Positions 1 to 6,066 of a stretch of DNA of 6,161 nt are shown one piece after another. Both the position numbers and the translations under genes were made by a program. The stretch comes from Deltaproteobacteria bacterium. GTDB taxonomy: Bacteria; Myxococcota_A; JAADFL01. Each line of letters opens with the position of its first letter. Positions within the stretch are counted from its first letter, which is position 1. A model generated the notes under the pieces. The model worked only from the letters and a program-made list of their open reading frames with translations. It was not told the origin of the DNA and did no database searches. Where the stretch lies: positions 1-6,161 of the forward strand of contig JAADFL010000142.1 of the NCBI GenBank assembly GCA_013152945.1, in the 5' to 3' direction.

Positions 1-40
1 CCCCGTCCCCCCACACACCCCCACACACCCGTCCCCACAC
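1..40. repeat. C-rich tandem tract, G-quadruplex-like on the minus strand
   Basis: Direct reading shows two exact adjacent copies of a 10-mer, ccacacaccc at 11-20 and 21-30, flanked on both sides by CCCGTCCCC-like blocks (1-10 and 28-36). On the minus strand this gives five G runs of 3 to 6 bases separated by loops of 2 or 5 bases (AC, TGTGT, TGTGT, AC), which satisfies the usual G-quadruplex pattern. It lies about 85 bases beyond the stop codon of the Hsp70 gene and would be in its 3' untranslated RNA if transcription continues. It touches the window edge, so its full extent is unknown. It could be part of a larger dispersed repeat family. Confidence 0.6.
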
Positions 41-123
41 ATCCATGTGTTGGAGCCAACAGGAATCGATGCCAGGTGCTTCGAGTGCCTGCAGGATGCG
101 GAAATTACTTTTTGTAAAAAGCC

Positions 124-1632
124 CTAGTTGCTTGGGGGTTCGATCCTGACCTGGGTCTGTTTGCCTGTGGAAATCTCTTTGGCGGTCACCTTGAGTACAC
201 CGTCTGCATCCAGTGAAAACATCACTTCTACACGTACCTCTCCGGCCGCTTTTCTTGGCAGCCCCTCCAGAAAGAATTCTCCCAATTGTCTGTTTTCCGA
301 TGCTATTGGAGATTCACCCTGAAAAACAGATAACCTCACAAAATCCTGGTTGTTTTCAACAGTTTCGAATATCTTGCTCTCCTGTGTCGGCACAGTCGTG
401 TTCCTTGGAATAACTACAGAGAACTTGCCGCCCGTGGTTTCTATACCCATTGACAAAGGCGTCACATCCAGGAGTATGCTTTCCTTCATCTCTCCGGACA
501 GAATTGCTCCCTGCAGGCAAGCACCGGCCGCAACCACTTCGTCCGGGTTAACGCCCTTTGTGGGCTTTTTTTTGAATATCTGTTCAACCTTGGCCTGCAC
601 TGCCGGAACCCTGGTCATGCCTCCTACAAGCACGATATCATGTACATCTTCGGGTTTGAGCTTGGCATCATCCAAAGCCTTGAATACCGGTTCATCCAGT
701 GCATCGAATAAGTCGGAGCAGAGTTCTACAAAGGTCTCACGTTCAAGCCTGTCGATTTTCAGGTGCTTGGGTCCGGATTCGTCTGCTGTGATGAAAGGGA
801 GGTTGATGTCACAGTGGTCCAGCGAAGACAACTCCTGTTTTGCATGTTCCGCAGCCTCTTTCAACCTTTGCAAGGCCATTGGATCTTGACGTAGATCCAG
901 CCCGGTTTCATTGCGAAAATTGTTTACAAGATAGTTTATCAGCCTCTCGTCGAAGTCTTCTCCACCCAGGAAGGTATCACCGGAAGTGGCAAGCACCTCG
1001 TATACACCCGAACTTATTTTTAAGATAGTGATATCGAAAGTTCCGCCACCGAGGTCGAATACTGCAATATTTGCATTCACATCCTTTTTGGTGCCGTACG
1101 CAAGGGCGGCTGCGGTTGGTTCGTTTATGATTCTCTTGACTTTGAGGCCGGCCTCTTGACCTGCAAGTATGGTTGCCTGTCTTTGGGCATCATCGAAATA
1201 GGCTGGTACTGTAATGACCGCTTCATCCACAGGCTCATCCAGGTAGTCTTCCGCCGCCTGTTTGAGCTTTTTCAGAATGTATGCGGAAATTTGGGAAGGG
1301 GTCATTACCTTCCCCTGTATCTGGATACATGCATTACCTTTCTCACCGGGAACGATATTGTATGGAGCCTTTTCCTTGAATAGTTCTATTTCCTTTGAAT
1401 TGAATCGCCTGCCAATAAGCCGCTTGGTCGCGAAGACCGTGTTTGCCGGGTTCGTGATGGCCTGTCTTTTTGCCAATCTACCGACCAATGGATCTCCGTC
1501 CTTTTGAAATGCCACCACTGATGGAGTAGTACGCTCCCCTTCAGAGTTGTGAATGATAACAGGCTGATCGTTTTCAGCTACAGCTACACAAGAATTCGTT
1601 GTCCCCAAATCTATTCCAATAACTTTACCCAT
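124..1632 (-). CDS. dnaK: Lidless DnaK/Hsp70-family chaperone
   Basis: ATP-dependent cytoplasmic Hsp70 of 502 residues; housekeeping DnaK is about 630-640. The nucleotide-binding domain spans about 1-383, with phosphate loops DLGTTNS (8-14) and DLGGGTFD (193-200), catalytic Lys70, the Pro143/Arg151 relay, [10 protein letters not shown] (171-180) and VGGMTRVP (336-343). The interdomain linker is LLDVTPLS (387-394). Arg167 and linker Asp389, matching the E. coli residues that dock a J-domain, are kept. The substrate-binding beta domain covers about 395-498. The protein then stops (IEPPSN), just where the alpha-helical lid would begin, and no lid-like sequence follows in any frame of the remaining 123 bases. 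ATG start at 1632; a GGGAGG ribosome site lies 14 bases upstream, which is longer than usual. The gene sits 187 bases downstream of a J-domain protein on the same strand, its likely partner. The symbol is given for family only: this is probably a specialised paralogue, not the housekeeping gene. Confidence 0.95.
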   Translation of the reverse strand: MGKVIGIDLGTTNSCVAVAENDQPVIIHNSEGERTTPSVVAFQKDGDPLVGRLAKRQAITNPANTVFATKRLIGRRFNSKEIELFKEKAPYNIVPGEKGNACIQIQGKVMTPSQISAYILKKLKQAAEDYLDEPVDEAVITVPAYFDDAQRQATILAGQEAGLKVKRIINEPTAAALAYGTKKDVNANIAVFDLGGGTFDITILKISSGVYEVLATSGDTFLGGEDFDERLINYLVNNFRNETGLDLRQDPMALQRLKEAAEHAKQELSSLDHCDINLPFITADESGPKHLKIDRLERETFVELCSDLFDALDEPVFKALDDAKLKPEDVHDIVLVGGMTRVPAVQAKVEQIFKKKPTKGVNPDEVVAAGACLQGAILSGEMKESILLDVTPLSMGIETTGGKFSVVIPRNTTVPTQESKIFETVENNQDFVRLSVFQGESPIASENRQLGEFFLEGLPRKAAGEVRVEVMFSLDADGVLKVTAKEISTGKQTQVRIEPPSN

Positions 1633-1646
1633 GTTGTTTCTATTTG

Positions 1647-1652
1647 CCTCCC
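1647..1652 (-). promoter_or_regulatory. Distant ribosome binding site of the lidless dnaK
   Basis: GGGAGG is the only strong Shine-Dalgarno match upstream of the ATG at 1632. The gap of 14 bases is longer than the usual 5-9, which may lower translation. The start itself is secure because [12 protein letters not shown] is the standard Hsp70 N-terminus. Confidence 0.5.
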
Positions 1653-1685
1653 ATGTTCATCCTTGTTCTGAACCAAGTTGATTGT

Positions 1686-1714
1686 ATATTATTAAAACAA
1701 ATATTGTTTGAAAA
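1686..1714 (-). promoter_or_regulatory. Possible sigma70-type promoter for the lidless dnaK
   Basis: On the minus strand TTTTCA (1714-1709) and TAATAT (1691-1686) are separated by 17 bases, in a very AT-rich stretch about 55 bases upstream of the ATG. The -35 match is only 4 of 6, so this is a weak call. If real, the Hsp70 can be transcribed separately from the J-domain gene. No CIRCE element (TTAGCACTC-N9-GAGTGCTAA) is seen, so there is no sign of HrcA-type heat-shock control. Confidence 0.3.
1695..1709. repeat. AT-rich palindrome inside the putative dnaK promoter
   Basis: Arms aaacaa (1695-1700) and ttgttt (1704-1709) are perfect inverted repeats around a 3-base centre. The palindrome lies in the spacer between the proposed -35 and -10 boxes, a common place for a repressor operator. 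In such AT-rich DNA a 6-bp arm can occur by chance. Confidence 0.35.
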
Positions 1715-1780
1715 GTCCTATTTGATTGTTTTTTTTCGAGGATAATGCATAACAAAAGAAACGTTTTTCCCAACAGAATC

Positions 1781-1807
1781 AACCATGATTTCATAAAAAG
1801 CATGGTT
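1781..1807. repeat. Inverted repeat AACCATG-N13-CATGGTT just after the J-domain gene
   Basis: Seven-base arms at 1781-1787 and 1801-1807 pair perfectly around a 13-base AT-rich loop, 13 bases beyond the stop codon of the J-domain gene. No U-run follows on the minus strand, so it is not a standard intrinsic terminator. It may be an mRNA-stabilising hairpin, a weak terminator or a protein-binding site. Confidence 0.4.
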
Positions 1808-1819
1808 TTGAAGCTCCAT

Positions 1820-3259
1820 CTAATCAGAGTCCGGTTTTTTCCTGAAAAATTTTGAAAGAATCCCGCCAGAAGGAGTGCCTCCCCTTTTTTTCGACCTTTC
1901 GGTTTTTTTCCCGGGCGATGCCTTGATGCTTTGTTTTCGTTGTGCAGCCCTTAATTCGGCATTTACATCCGGGTTACGGGGGTTGAGTGCCTTGCTCTTT
2001 TCGAAGAATTCCAGGGCCTTTTTAAGATCGCCTTCAATTTTGAATATCATACCCAAGTAATAAAGCGGTAGATAGTAGTCATCATCAAGCTTACAGGCCT
2101 TTTCAAGCAATGCCTTTGCCTCTCTTTTCTTGGAATGGTCTTCCATGAACATGGCCCAACCAAGCAATGCCTTGTACTCGGCGCTTTTCTTTTCGAGATA
2201 GGCTGCCCTGGCAAAGCATTGCGCAGCTCCTGCATAGTCTTTTTTCCGGAGCAATGCACGCCCCCTGACAGCCTCCTGAACCGGGTTGCCTCGAAAAGAA
2301 GAGCCCATAGCAGTTCGGCGTCTCGAAGTATCATTAGTGTCCTTGGTTCCGGATCGGGGAGAACCATGTTTTTTCAAAGGGCTGTCTTGCTTTTTATTCC
2401 GCTTTTCTTCCTTGATTGTATAAAGAGGAACAGTGTCACCTGTAGCTTTACCCTTATCGACACGTGATGGCCTTGGATGGATTTTCTTGCTGGGAGGCGG
2501 TTGCTTGGACCTTGATTGATTGTCTTTTGCTTTCCTGCCGGGCTTATGACCCAGGGCTATCTGTTGAATCGGGTTCGTTGTTCCGTCTTTTGTTGGTTCG
2601 ATGGGCGGTTTCTCTTTTGCCTTCTCCTTGATCGAATTAACCATATTGGCCGATCTTATTGCATCTTGCTTCAAACGTTCCACCGCCTTCTTGGTTGAGG
2701 CGAACAATGTATTTGTCAGCTCTTTGATTTCTTTGTCGTTGTAGCCTGCAAACCTGTCCGGGTGGTACCTTGGAATAAAGGTTTCCTTGAAAGCCCTGTC
2801 TATTTCTTCTGCCGATGCTTCGGAATTCAAATCGAGGACAGTCAGGATCTCTCTTGTTTGTACCTTGCCCAACAACCTTTTAAGACTCGTAACCACTTTG
2901 TCCACTTCAGGAGGGCGGATCAATGGCCAGGCTCCCTGACCTGTTTCTAGAACCTGTTTTATCTGTTCTCTGGTACTTTGTTTGATTGGAGTAATACTGA
3001 GAATGATCCCTGTGGCGGGATTATTGTTTGATAAGTTTTTACCATCCAGTATCTGGACTACTTTGCCATGCAGATCAAGCATGCCTTGCACTTTGCTTAT
3101 GGTAATTCGACTGGTTACATCCGAGCCTATGGTAATACCATCAGGATCGCATGGCAAAAACGCTATATTATTATTCAGTGCCTGACTAATGACTTCAGAG
3201 CCTCTCTCAAACGACTCAAAGCCAATAATAATCTGCTTTCTGGGCACAAGCACTCCCAC
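1820..3259 (-). CDS. J-domain co-chaperone with PilZ-like N-terminus and C-terminal TPRs
   Basis: A 479-residue cytoplasmic protein with no signal peptide or membrane segment. Residues about 8-107 resemble a PilZ-type beta-barrel (a GSDVTSRITI strand, LHGKVVQIL, then ATGIILSI and a final helix), but the RxxxR and D/NxSxxG c-di-GMP residues are not seen. Residues about 135-205 are a J-domain with HPD at 166-168. There is no Gly/Phe region or zinc finger, so it is a class C J-protein. Residues about 210-322 form a basic, Lys/Pro/Ser-rich, probably disordered linker. About 323-430 hold three TPR-like helix pairs (start near NPVQEA, EYKALLG and YLPLYYLG). The C-tail is strongly basic. It should stimulate the ATPase of an Hsp70, most simply the lidless one encoded next. 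The longest start is GTG at 3259; GTG at 3247 has a better placed GGGAG site. An in-frame stop lies just upstream, so no longer form exists. Confidence 0.85.
   Translation of the reverse strand: MGVLVPRKQIIIGFESFERGSEVISQALNNNIAFLPCDPDGITIGSDVTSRITISKVQGMLDLHGKVVQILDGKNLSNNNPATGIILSITPIKQSTREQIKQVLETGQGAWPLIRPPEVDKVVTSLKRLLGKVQTREILTVLDLNSEASAEEIDRAFKETFIPRYHPDRFAGYNDKEIKELTNTLFASTKKAVERLKQDAIRSANMVNSIKEKAKEKPPIEPTKDGTTNPIQQIALGHKPGRKAKDNQSRSKQPPPSKKIHPRPSRVDKGKATGDTVPLYTIKEEKRNKKQDSPLKKHGSPRSGTKDTNDTSRRRTAMGSSFRGNPVQEAVRGRALLRKKDYAGAAQCFARAAYLEKKSAEYKALLGWAMFMEDHSKKREAKALLEKACKLDDDYYLPLYYLGMIFKIEGDLKKALEFFEKSKALNPRNPDVNAELRAAQRKQSIKASPGKKTERSKKRGGTPSGGILSKFFRKKPDSD
3253..3257 (-). promoter_or_regulatory. 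Ribosome site favouring an alternative GTG start at 3247
   Basis: Three in-frame GTG codons open the J-domain gene (3259, 3253, 3247). GGGAG at 3257-3253 stands 5 bases before the GTG at 3247, a good spacing. The best site for the GTG at 3259 is AAGGGG, 17 bases upstream. The protein may therefore begin at 3247, four residues shorter. No ATG is available. Confidence 0.4.
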
Positions 3260-3325
3260 CCTATCTTCGAAACGTACCCCTTATTCCCCTTAATGGTGGT
3301 ATGATGCTTTTTTTGTCGGCCCCTG

Positions 3326-3526
3326 TCAAGATTCTTGCTTTCTTTTTCTCCGATAGAAAATGACGATGGTCAGACAATGGAATTCCCTGTCACTGCTTTG
3401 CAGCACTTCACGGTCCACTATTTCCATGTCAGGATTGTCCCGCTTCCACCTGGTGATGTCTTCGCCAAGAGCCTCTCTTTCACGTGCCTTGGTAGCCGAA
3501 AAAACCTTGCAACCTTCCCAACTCAC
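3326..3526 (-). CDS. Small uncharacterised protein (66 residues)
   Basis: I cannot name a family for this protein. It is soluble and charged, with no signal peptide or membrane segment. It begins with an amphipathic, Arg/Glu-rich stretch (ATKAREREALGEDITRW, residues 11-27). A short alternating region follows (MEIVDREV), then a distinctive QSSDREFHCLTIVIFYRR near the C-terminus that looks like a beta strand after a conserved-type motif. It is judged real because a GTG start at 3526 has a strong GGAGGG ribosome site 5 bases upstream, and because the composition is protein-like throughout. It ends 66 bases before the J-domain gene on the same strand with no clear terminator between, so it may be co-transcribed with it. 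The fold alternates helix then beta strands, but function is unknown. Confidence 0.65.
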   Translation of the reverse strand: MSWEGCKVFSATKAREREALGEDITRWKRDNPDMEIVDREVLQSSDREFHCLTIVIFYRRKRKQES

Positions 3527-3531
3527 TTCCG

Positions 3532-3537
3532 CCCTCC
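3532..3537 (-). promoter_or_regulatory. Strong ribosome binding site that decides the GTG start of the small gene
   Basis: GGAGGG on the minus strand, 5 bases from the GTG at 3526. Its quality is the main reason to accept the short reading frame at 3326-3526 as a gene with a GTG start. Confidence 0.65.
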
Positions 3538-3580
3538 GATATCCCCCGCTGGTCTCATTAACAGGTATTAAAATAAATCC

Positions 3581-3603
3581 ATTGACTGACCATATTCGTC
3601 AAT
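3581..3603. repeat. Inverted repeat ATTGAC-N11-GTCAAT
   Basis: Perfect 6-base arms at 3581-3586 and 3598-3603, with centres one and a half helical turns apart. The repeat lies about 55 bases upstream of the small-gene start, where an operator for the downstream genes could sit. The right arm is also part of the attcgtcaa direct repeat, so the three elements may be sites for one dimeric regulator. Confidence 0.4.
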
Positions 3604-3635
3604 GAGTCATTAACGCAATGTTGTTGATTCGTCAA
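3594..3635. repeat. Direct repeat attcgtcaa, two copies 33 bases apart
   Basis: Exact 9-base copies at 3594-3602 and 3627-3635 (TTGACGAAT on the minus strand). The 33-base period is close to three helical turns, so both would face the same side of the DNA. Each carries a TTGACG -35-like box on the minus strand, but I found no convincing -10 box at the right distance from either. Between them lies the perfect palindrome AATGA-G-TCATT at 3601-3611. Confidence 0.45.
3601..3611. repeat. Short perfect palindrome AATGAGTCATT
   Basis: Five-base arms around one central base. It overlaps the right arm of the 3581-3603 inverted repeat by three bases. It is in the gene-free stretch upstream of the small gene and could be a regulator site; its short length makes chance possible. 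Confidence 0.35.
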
Positions 3636-3724
3636 ATTCCGGAAGGAATCCATGGTTGCCTGTTGTGTGGTTGTTCGTCCGGCCCCTGCAAAAAGTCAGC
3701 GCCTATAGCTTGTGCCACTGATAT

Positions 3725-5911
3725 TTACAGAAGATGGCAAAACAAAATAGAAAAATAGTAAACAATAAAAATTAACTGAAAAGCAGGACAGAAAAATTTG
3801 AAATGATCAATCTTCCGGGTTTGATTTGCCGCAGATATAGGTTTTCGGGTCATTCGGGTCGGAAGGTGTAAATACGCCGTATTGCTCCACTTGACCGTGC
3901 CGACAAGCCAGTGACAATTCCTCTTCTCCAGGATGTGGGTCTGCTCGTTTTGTTGTACCCCCTTGATGAATACCCTGACCTTGGCCATGGTCGAGCCCAG
4001 ACTGTAGTCCTCGTAGTAGGTCACCCAAATCCTGTACGTGTCATCACAAGGATGGGTGTGGCCGATATTTTCTGGCCCGTACCCTTCAACATCGTCTATG
4101 TCCAGGCTGGGATCATCAGACTTGTCGCCGGCCTTGCAATAATCGGGATGGGGGTTGAAGTAATGGCAGTCTCCGCCCGGATTCGTTGCCGTGGTGTCTC
4201 CGTATTTTGCCCCGGAACGAATATAGTGCAAGTCGACATCTGTCTTCGGGTGGTCCCAAACGAGTTGGGTTATGATAGCCTTCTTGGGATTTGCATTGAT
4301 GGTTACACACTTGTCGTTCTTGCATTCCGGATCGGATGTACATGCCCCGCCCTGCTCGCATATCTCGAGACACGGCTCGTACGTTCCCACCAGGTCCACG
4401 AAGAAGCTCGGCTGGGCTGCATTCGAGCACGAGTCCATGGCTGTTACAGCGCCCGGGTTGCACTCGGGGTTGAAGCCTGTGTGAGAGTCCATTGGGGCCT
4501 TTTTAAAGTACCACCTGTAGGTAATGGTCTTGCCGGACGGGCTGTGGCTGCCGGTTCCATCGAGCAGGACCGTGTCCAGGGGTTCGACTTCATCGATTTT
4601 CGGATCGGTCACGTCGACTACAGCTACCGGGCATTGGCCGCAGCTCCCGGACAGTGGCAGGTACGCGGACCTCGTATTGTTGTCGCCCAGATCATACATT
4701 ACTTCCACCCTGGCCTTGCGGTTCGCCTCCTGCTGCTGTGTGCAGGTCATGGTTGCCGTAAGCCATCCATCCGGATCGGCATCCGCATGTGATTTGAGGT
4801 ACTTCGGAAGGGCTGCAGGCGCATCCGGAGCTTCCCTGGTGGTAAAGTCGATTACCGCCATGTCGCTGCCTCCGCCTGCTCCCACTTTATCATAGGGCGG
4901 CCCAGGCCAACACAGTTGTTGCTGGCAGGTCATGCCATTGCCGCAGTCTTCATCTTTTGCACAGTCTTTCGTGCACCTGGCCACGTTCGCAGCGCCCATG
5001 AAGCACTTGTTGGCGCAAGCCGAATCCTCTGCAACCGGTTTTCCATCGGCATCGGGCGCCATGCAGAGCGAACCCAATCCCCCGCGTTTTTGAGCCTGCG
5101 GGTTTGCCGATGCGTCGTCGACGATTCTCATTCCTACCAGCCTTACCTGCGGGCAGTTGTCGGACAGCCGCATCTCGAATTTCTGCCCCAGGGTTCTGCC
5201 GGTTACGCTGTTTCCAAAGTCGTGATCAGCGGGTTTGAACTCGATGTTGCAGGATGGGCTGCCTATCAGATTTACGACCCAGGGATTTTCACTGTTCTTT
5301 TCTCCTACCAGGTCGGCCCGGTCCGGATCCTGGTTCTGGATTGTAAGCGTCCTGGAGCAACCGCTATGGAGCTTTGTATAAGCATAAGTCAGGATATAGT
5401 CTGCGTAACCACCGGACTGGAGCACAATGTAGGATTTAACGCCGGTTGGCCTGTCGCCTGCGCAATTACCGCCTGATTCATGCTGGTCGTCCAGGCACTC
5501 ACATTTATTGCTTGCCGGGGGACAAGGGCTTCCCTGGTAATCCTGGGGTGTTTCAAGACCGAAGATGCACGAGTCCATTCCAAGGCTGATGTCGTCTTTG
5601 GACGGAGCGGTAATCTCGAGGGGACCTTCACCCACATTGTAAAGTCTTAGTGTCAGCTTGGTCACCCGTTCCGGTTTGTCTGCGTTGGTGCTGAGCCCGG
5701 GGTCGGTGAAATTCGCATTTGTTGGATTGTTCTTGCCCGGCGGTGTTGAAGGCACCACACTACTCGGAGGAGGGCAAGTGCCTTCAGGGCATGCCTTGAC
5801 TTCTATGTCCGGGTAGGCGGAAAAGAAGTACTCGCTGCAGGACAGCCCAAACAACAGTATGGCGCCGATAAATGCAGATGTAGAAAGAAAATTCACCTTG
5901 CCCCGGGTCAT
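3725..5911 (-). CDS. Cysteine-rich lipoprotein with Hydin-like, PKD and DUF2135-like domains, frameshifted 3' end
   Basis: The reading frame as present encodes 728 residues. An N-terminal export signal (basic MTRGK, hydrophobic core 8-24, GLSC at 22-25) suggests a lipoprotein with Cys25 lipidated, though the lipobox is imperfect (Gly at -3). A Pro/Thr/Asn linker follows (about 41-80). Next come two Hydin/ASH-like beta domains (NVGEGPLEI near 92-100, then DFGNSVTG near 231-238), a Cys-rich module (about 283-334), a further beta region (350-425), a PKD domain (about 427-520, with LLDGTGSHSPSG) and a second short Cys-rich piece (514-535). The C-terminal domain (about 545-675) has TDVDLHYI and the acidic DDPSLDIDDVEGYGPENI, like DUF2135/YfaP-type domains. 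About 33 cysteines suggest many disulphides outside the cytoplasm. Likely role: cell-surface adhesion or structure, inferred. The ATG at 5911 is backed by a perfect AAGGAGGT. The last 51 residues (after Asn677) look spurious; see the frameshift entry. Confidence 0.85.
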   Translation of the reverse strand: MTRGKVNFLSTSAFIGAILLFGLSCSEYFFSAYPDIEVKACPEGTCPPPSSVVPSTPPGKNNPTNANFTDPGLSTNADKPERVTKLTLRLYNVGEGPLEITAPSKDDISLGMDSCIFGLETPQDYQGSPCPPASNKCECLDDQHESGGNCAGDRPTGVKSYIVLQSGGYADYILTYAYTKLHSGCSRTLTIQNQDPDRADLVGEKNSENPWVVNLIGSPSCNIEFKPADHDFGNSVTGRTLGQKFEMRLSDNCPQVRLVGMRIVDDASANPQAQKRGGLGSLCMAPDADGKPVAEDSACANKCFMGAANVARCTKDCAKDEDCGNGMTCQQQLCWPGPPYDKVGAGGGSDMAVIDFTTREAPDAPAALPKYLKSHADADPDGWLTATMTCTQQQEANRKARVEVMYDLGDNNTRSAYLPLSGSCGQCPVAVVDVTDPKIDEVEPLDTVLLDGTGSHSPSGKTITYRWYFKKAPMDSHTGFNPECNPGAVTAMDSCSNAAQPSFFVDLVGTYEPCLEICEQGGACTSDPECKNDKCVTINANPKKAIITQLVWDHPKTDVDLHYIRSGAKYGDTTATNPGGDCHYFNPHPDYCKAGDKSDDPSLDIDDVEGYGPENIGHTHPCDDTYRIWVTYYEDYSLGSTMAKVRVFIKGVQQNEQTHILEKRNCHWLVGTVKWSNTAYLHLPTRMTRKPISAANQTRKIDHFKFFCPAFQLIFIVYYFSILFCHLL
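3807..3881 (-). other. Displaced C-terminus of the lipoprotein after a frameshift
   Basis: From 3878 down to a TGA at 3807-3809, a different frame reads GVFTPSDPNDPKTYICGKS followed by NPED and stop. This continues the preceding VGTVKWSN sense, has ordinary codon use and ends in a polar tail. The frame that stays open instead runs into a basic, then hydrophobic AT-rich tail ending at 3725, which looks like translated intergenic DNA. Adding one base (or removing two) near 3879-3881 would restore a protein of about 701 residues. It may be a real mutation or a sequencing/assembly error; no slippery heptamer is seen to support programmed slippage. Confidence 0.7.
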
Positions 5912-5917
5912 GACACG

Positions 5918-5925
5918 ACCTCCTT
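5918..5925 (-). promoter_or_regulatory. Perfect ribosome binding site of the lipoprotein gene
   Basis: AAGGAGGT matches the anti-Shine-Dalgarno consensus over eight bases and lies 6 bases before the ATG at 5911. It fixes the start and predicts strong translation. Confidence 0.85.
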
Positions 5926-5986
5926 GGAGTTACCCCATTGAAAGAAAGGACATAATACTCCTCAAAGCACAAAACTTATAGCCCAT

Positions 5987-6007
5987 ATAAATTAAACCGT
6001 AATTTAT
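5987..6007. repeat. Palindrome ATAAATTA-N5-TAATTTAT over the promoter
   Basis: Perfect 8-base arms at 5987-5994 and 6000-6007 with a 5-base centre (21 bp overall). It covers the -10 box and most of the spacer of the promoter at 5991-6018, the classic position for a repressor operator. It is AT-only in the arms, so some chance of coincidence remains, but an 8+8 perfect match is longer than the other inverted repeats in the window. Confidence 0.5.
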
Positions 6008-6018
6008 CGGCCTGTCAA
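5991..6018 (-). promoter_or_regulatory. Sigma70-type promoter for the lipoprotein gene
   Basis: On the minus strand a perfect -35 TTGACA (6018-6013), a 16-base spacer and a 5-of-6 -10 box TTTAAT (5996-5991). Transcription would begin near 5984, giving a leader of roughly 70 bases before the ATG at 5911. It lies between two same-strand genes, so the lipoprotein gene probably has its own transcript. Confidence 0.55.
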
Positions 6019-6066
6019 GACGGCACGCAAAATTTTGTTTTTTTCAGCCTGTGTCCTGCACCGGGT

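Noticed and set aside
1-121. Open minus-strand frame after the Hsp70 stop, a possible displaced lid or new gene
   Set aside because: It reads through the G-rich tract into Gly/Val/Trp-rich sequence and shows no helical, charged lid-like pattern and no start with a ribosome site.
108-121. CTTTTTGTAAAAAG palindrome as terminator of the Hsp70 gene
   Set aside because: AT-only stem with a 2-base centre cannot form a stable terminator hairpin, and it lies directly at the stop codon.
350-889. Plus-strand open frame of 179 codons inside the Hsp70 gene
   Set aside because: Antisense to a highly conserved Hsp70 coding region; its Ser/Cys/Thr-rich composition is what reversed Hsp70 codons give.
1633-1819. 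CIRCE heat-shock operator upstream of the Hsp70
   Set aside because: No TTAGCACTC/GAGTGCTAA arms were found; the palindromes present are different.
3308-3691. Repeated ggcccctg segments (near 3317 and 3681)
   Set aside because: Only 8 exact bases are shared with differing flanks; compatible with chance.
3705-3722. TGGCAC on the minus strand as a sigma54 -24 box
   Set aside because: The required GC dinucleotide is not at the -12 position (AG is found instead).
3911-4792. Long open frame on the plus strand (293 codons)
   Set aside because: It is the antisense shadow of the large lipoprotein gene. The lipoprotein has recognisable domains and a perfect ribosome site; the plus-strand frame has neither.
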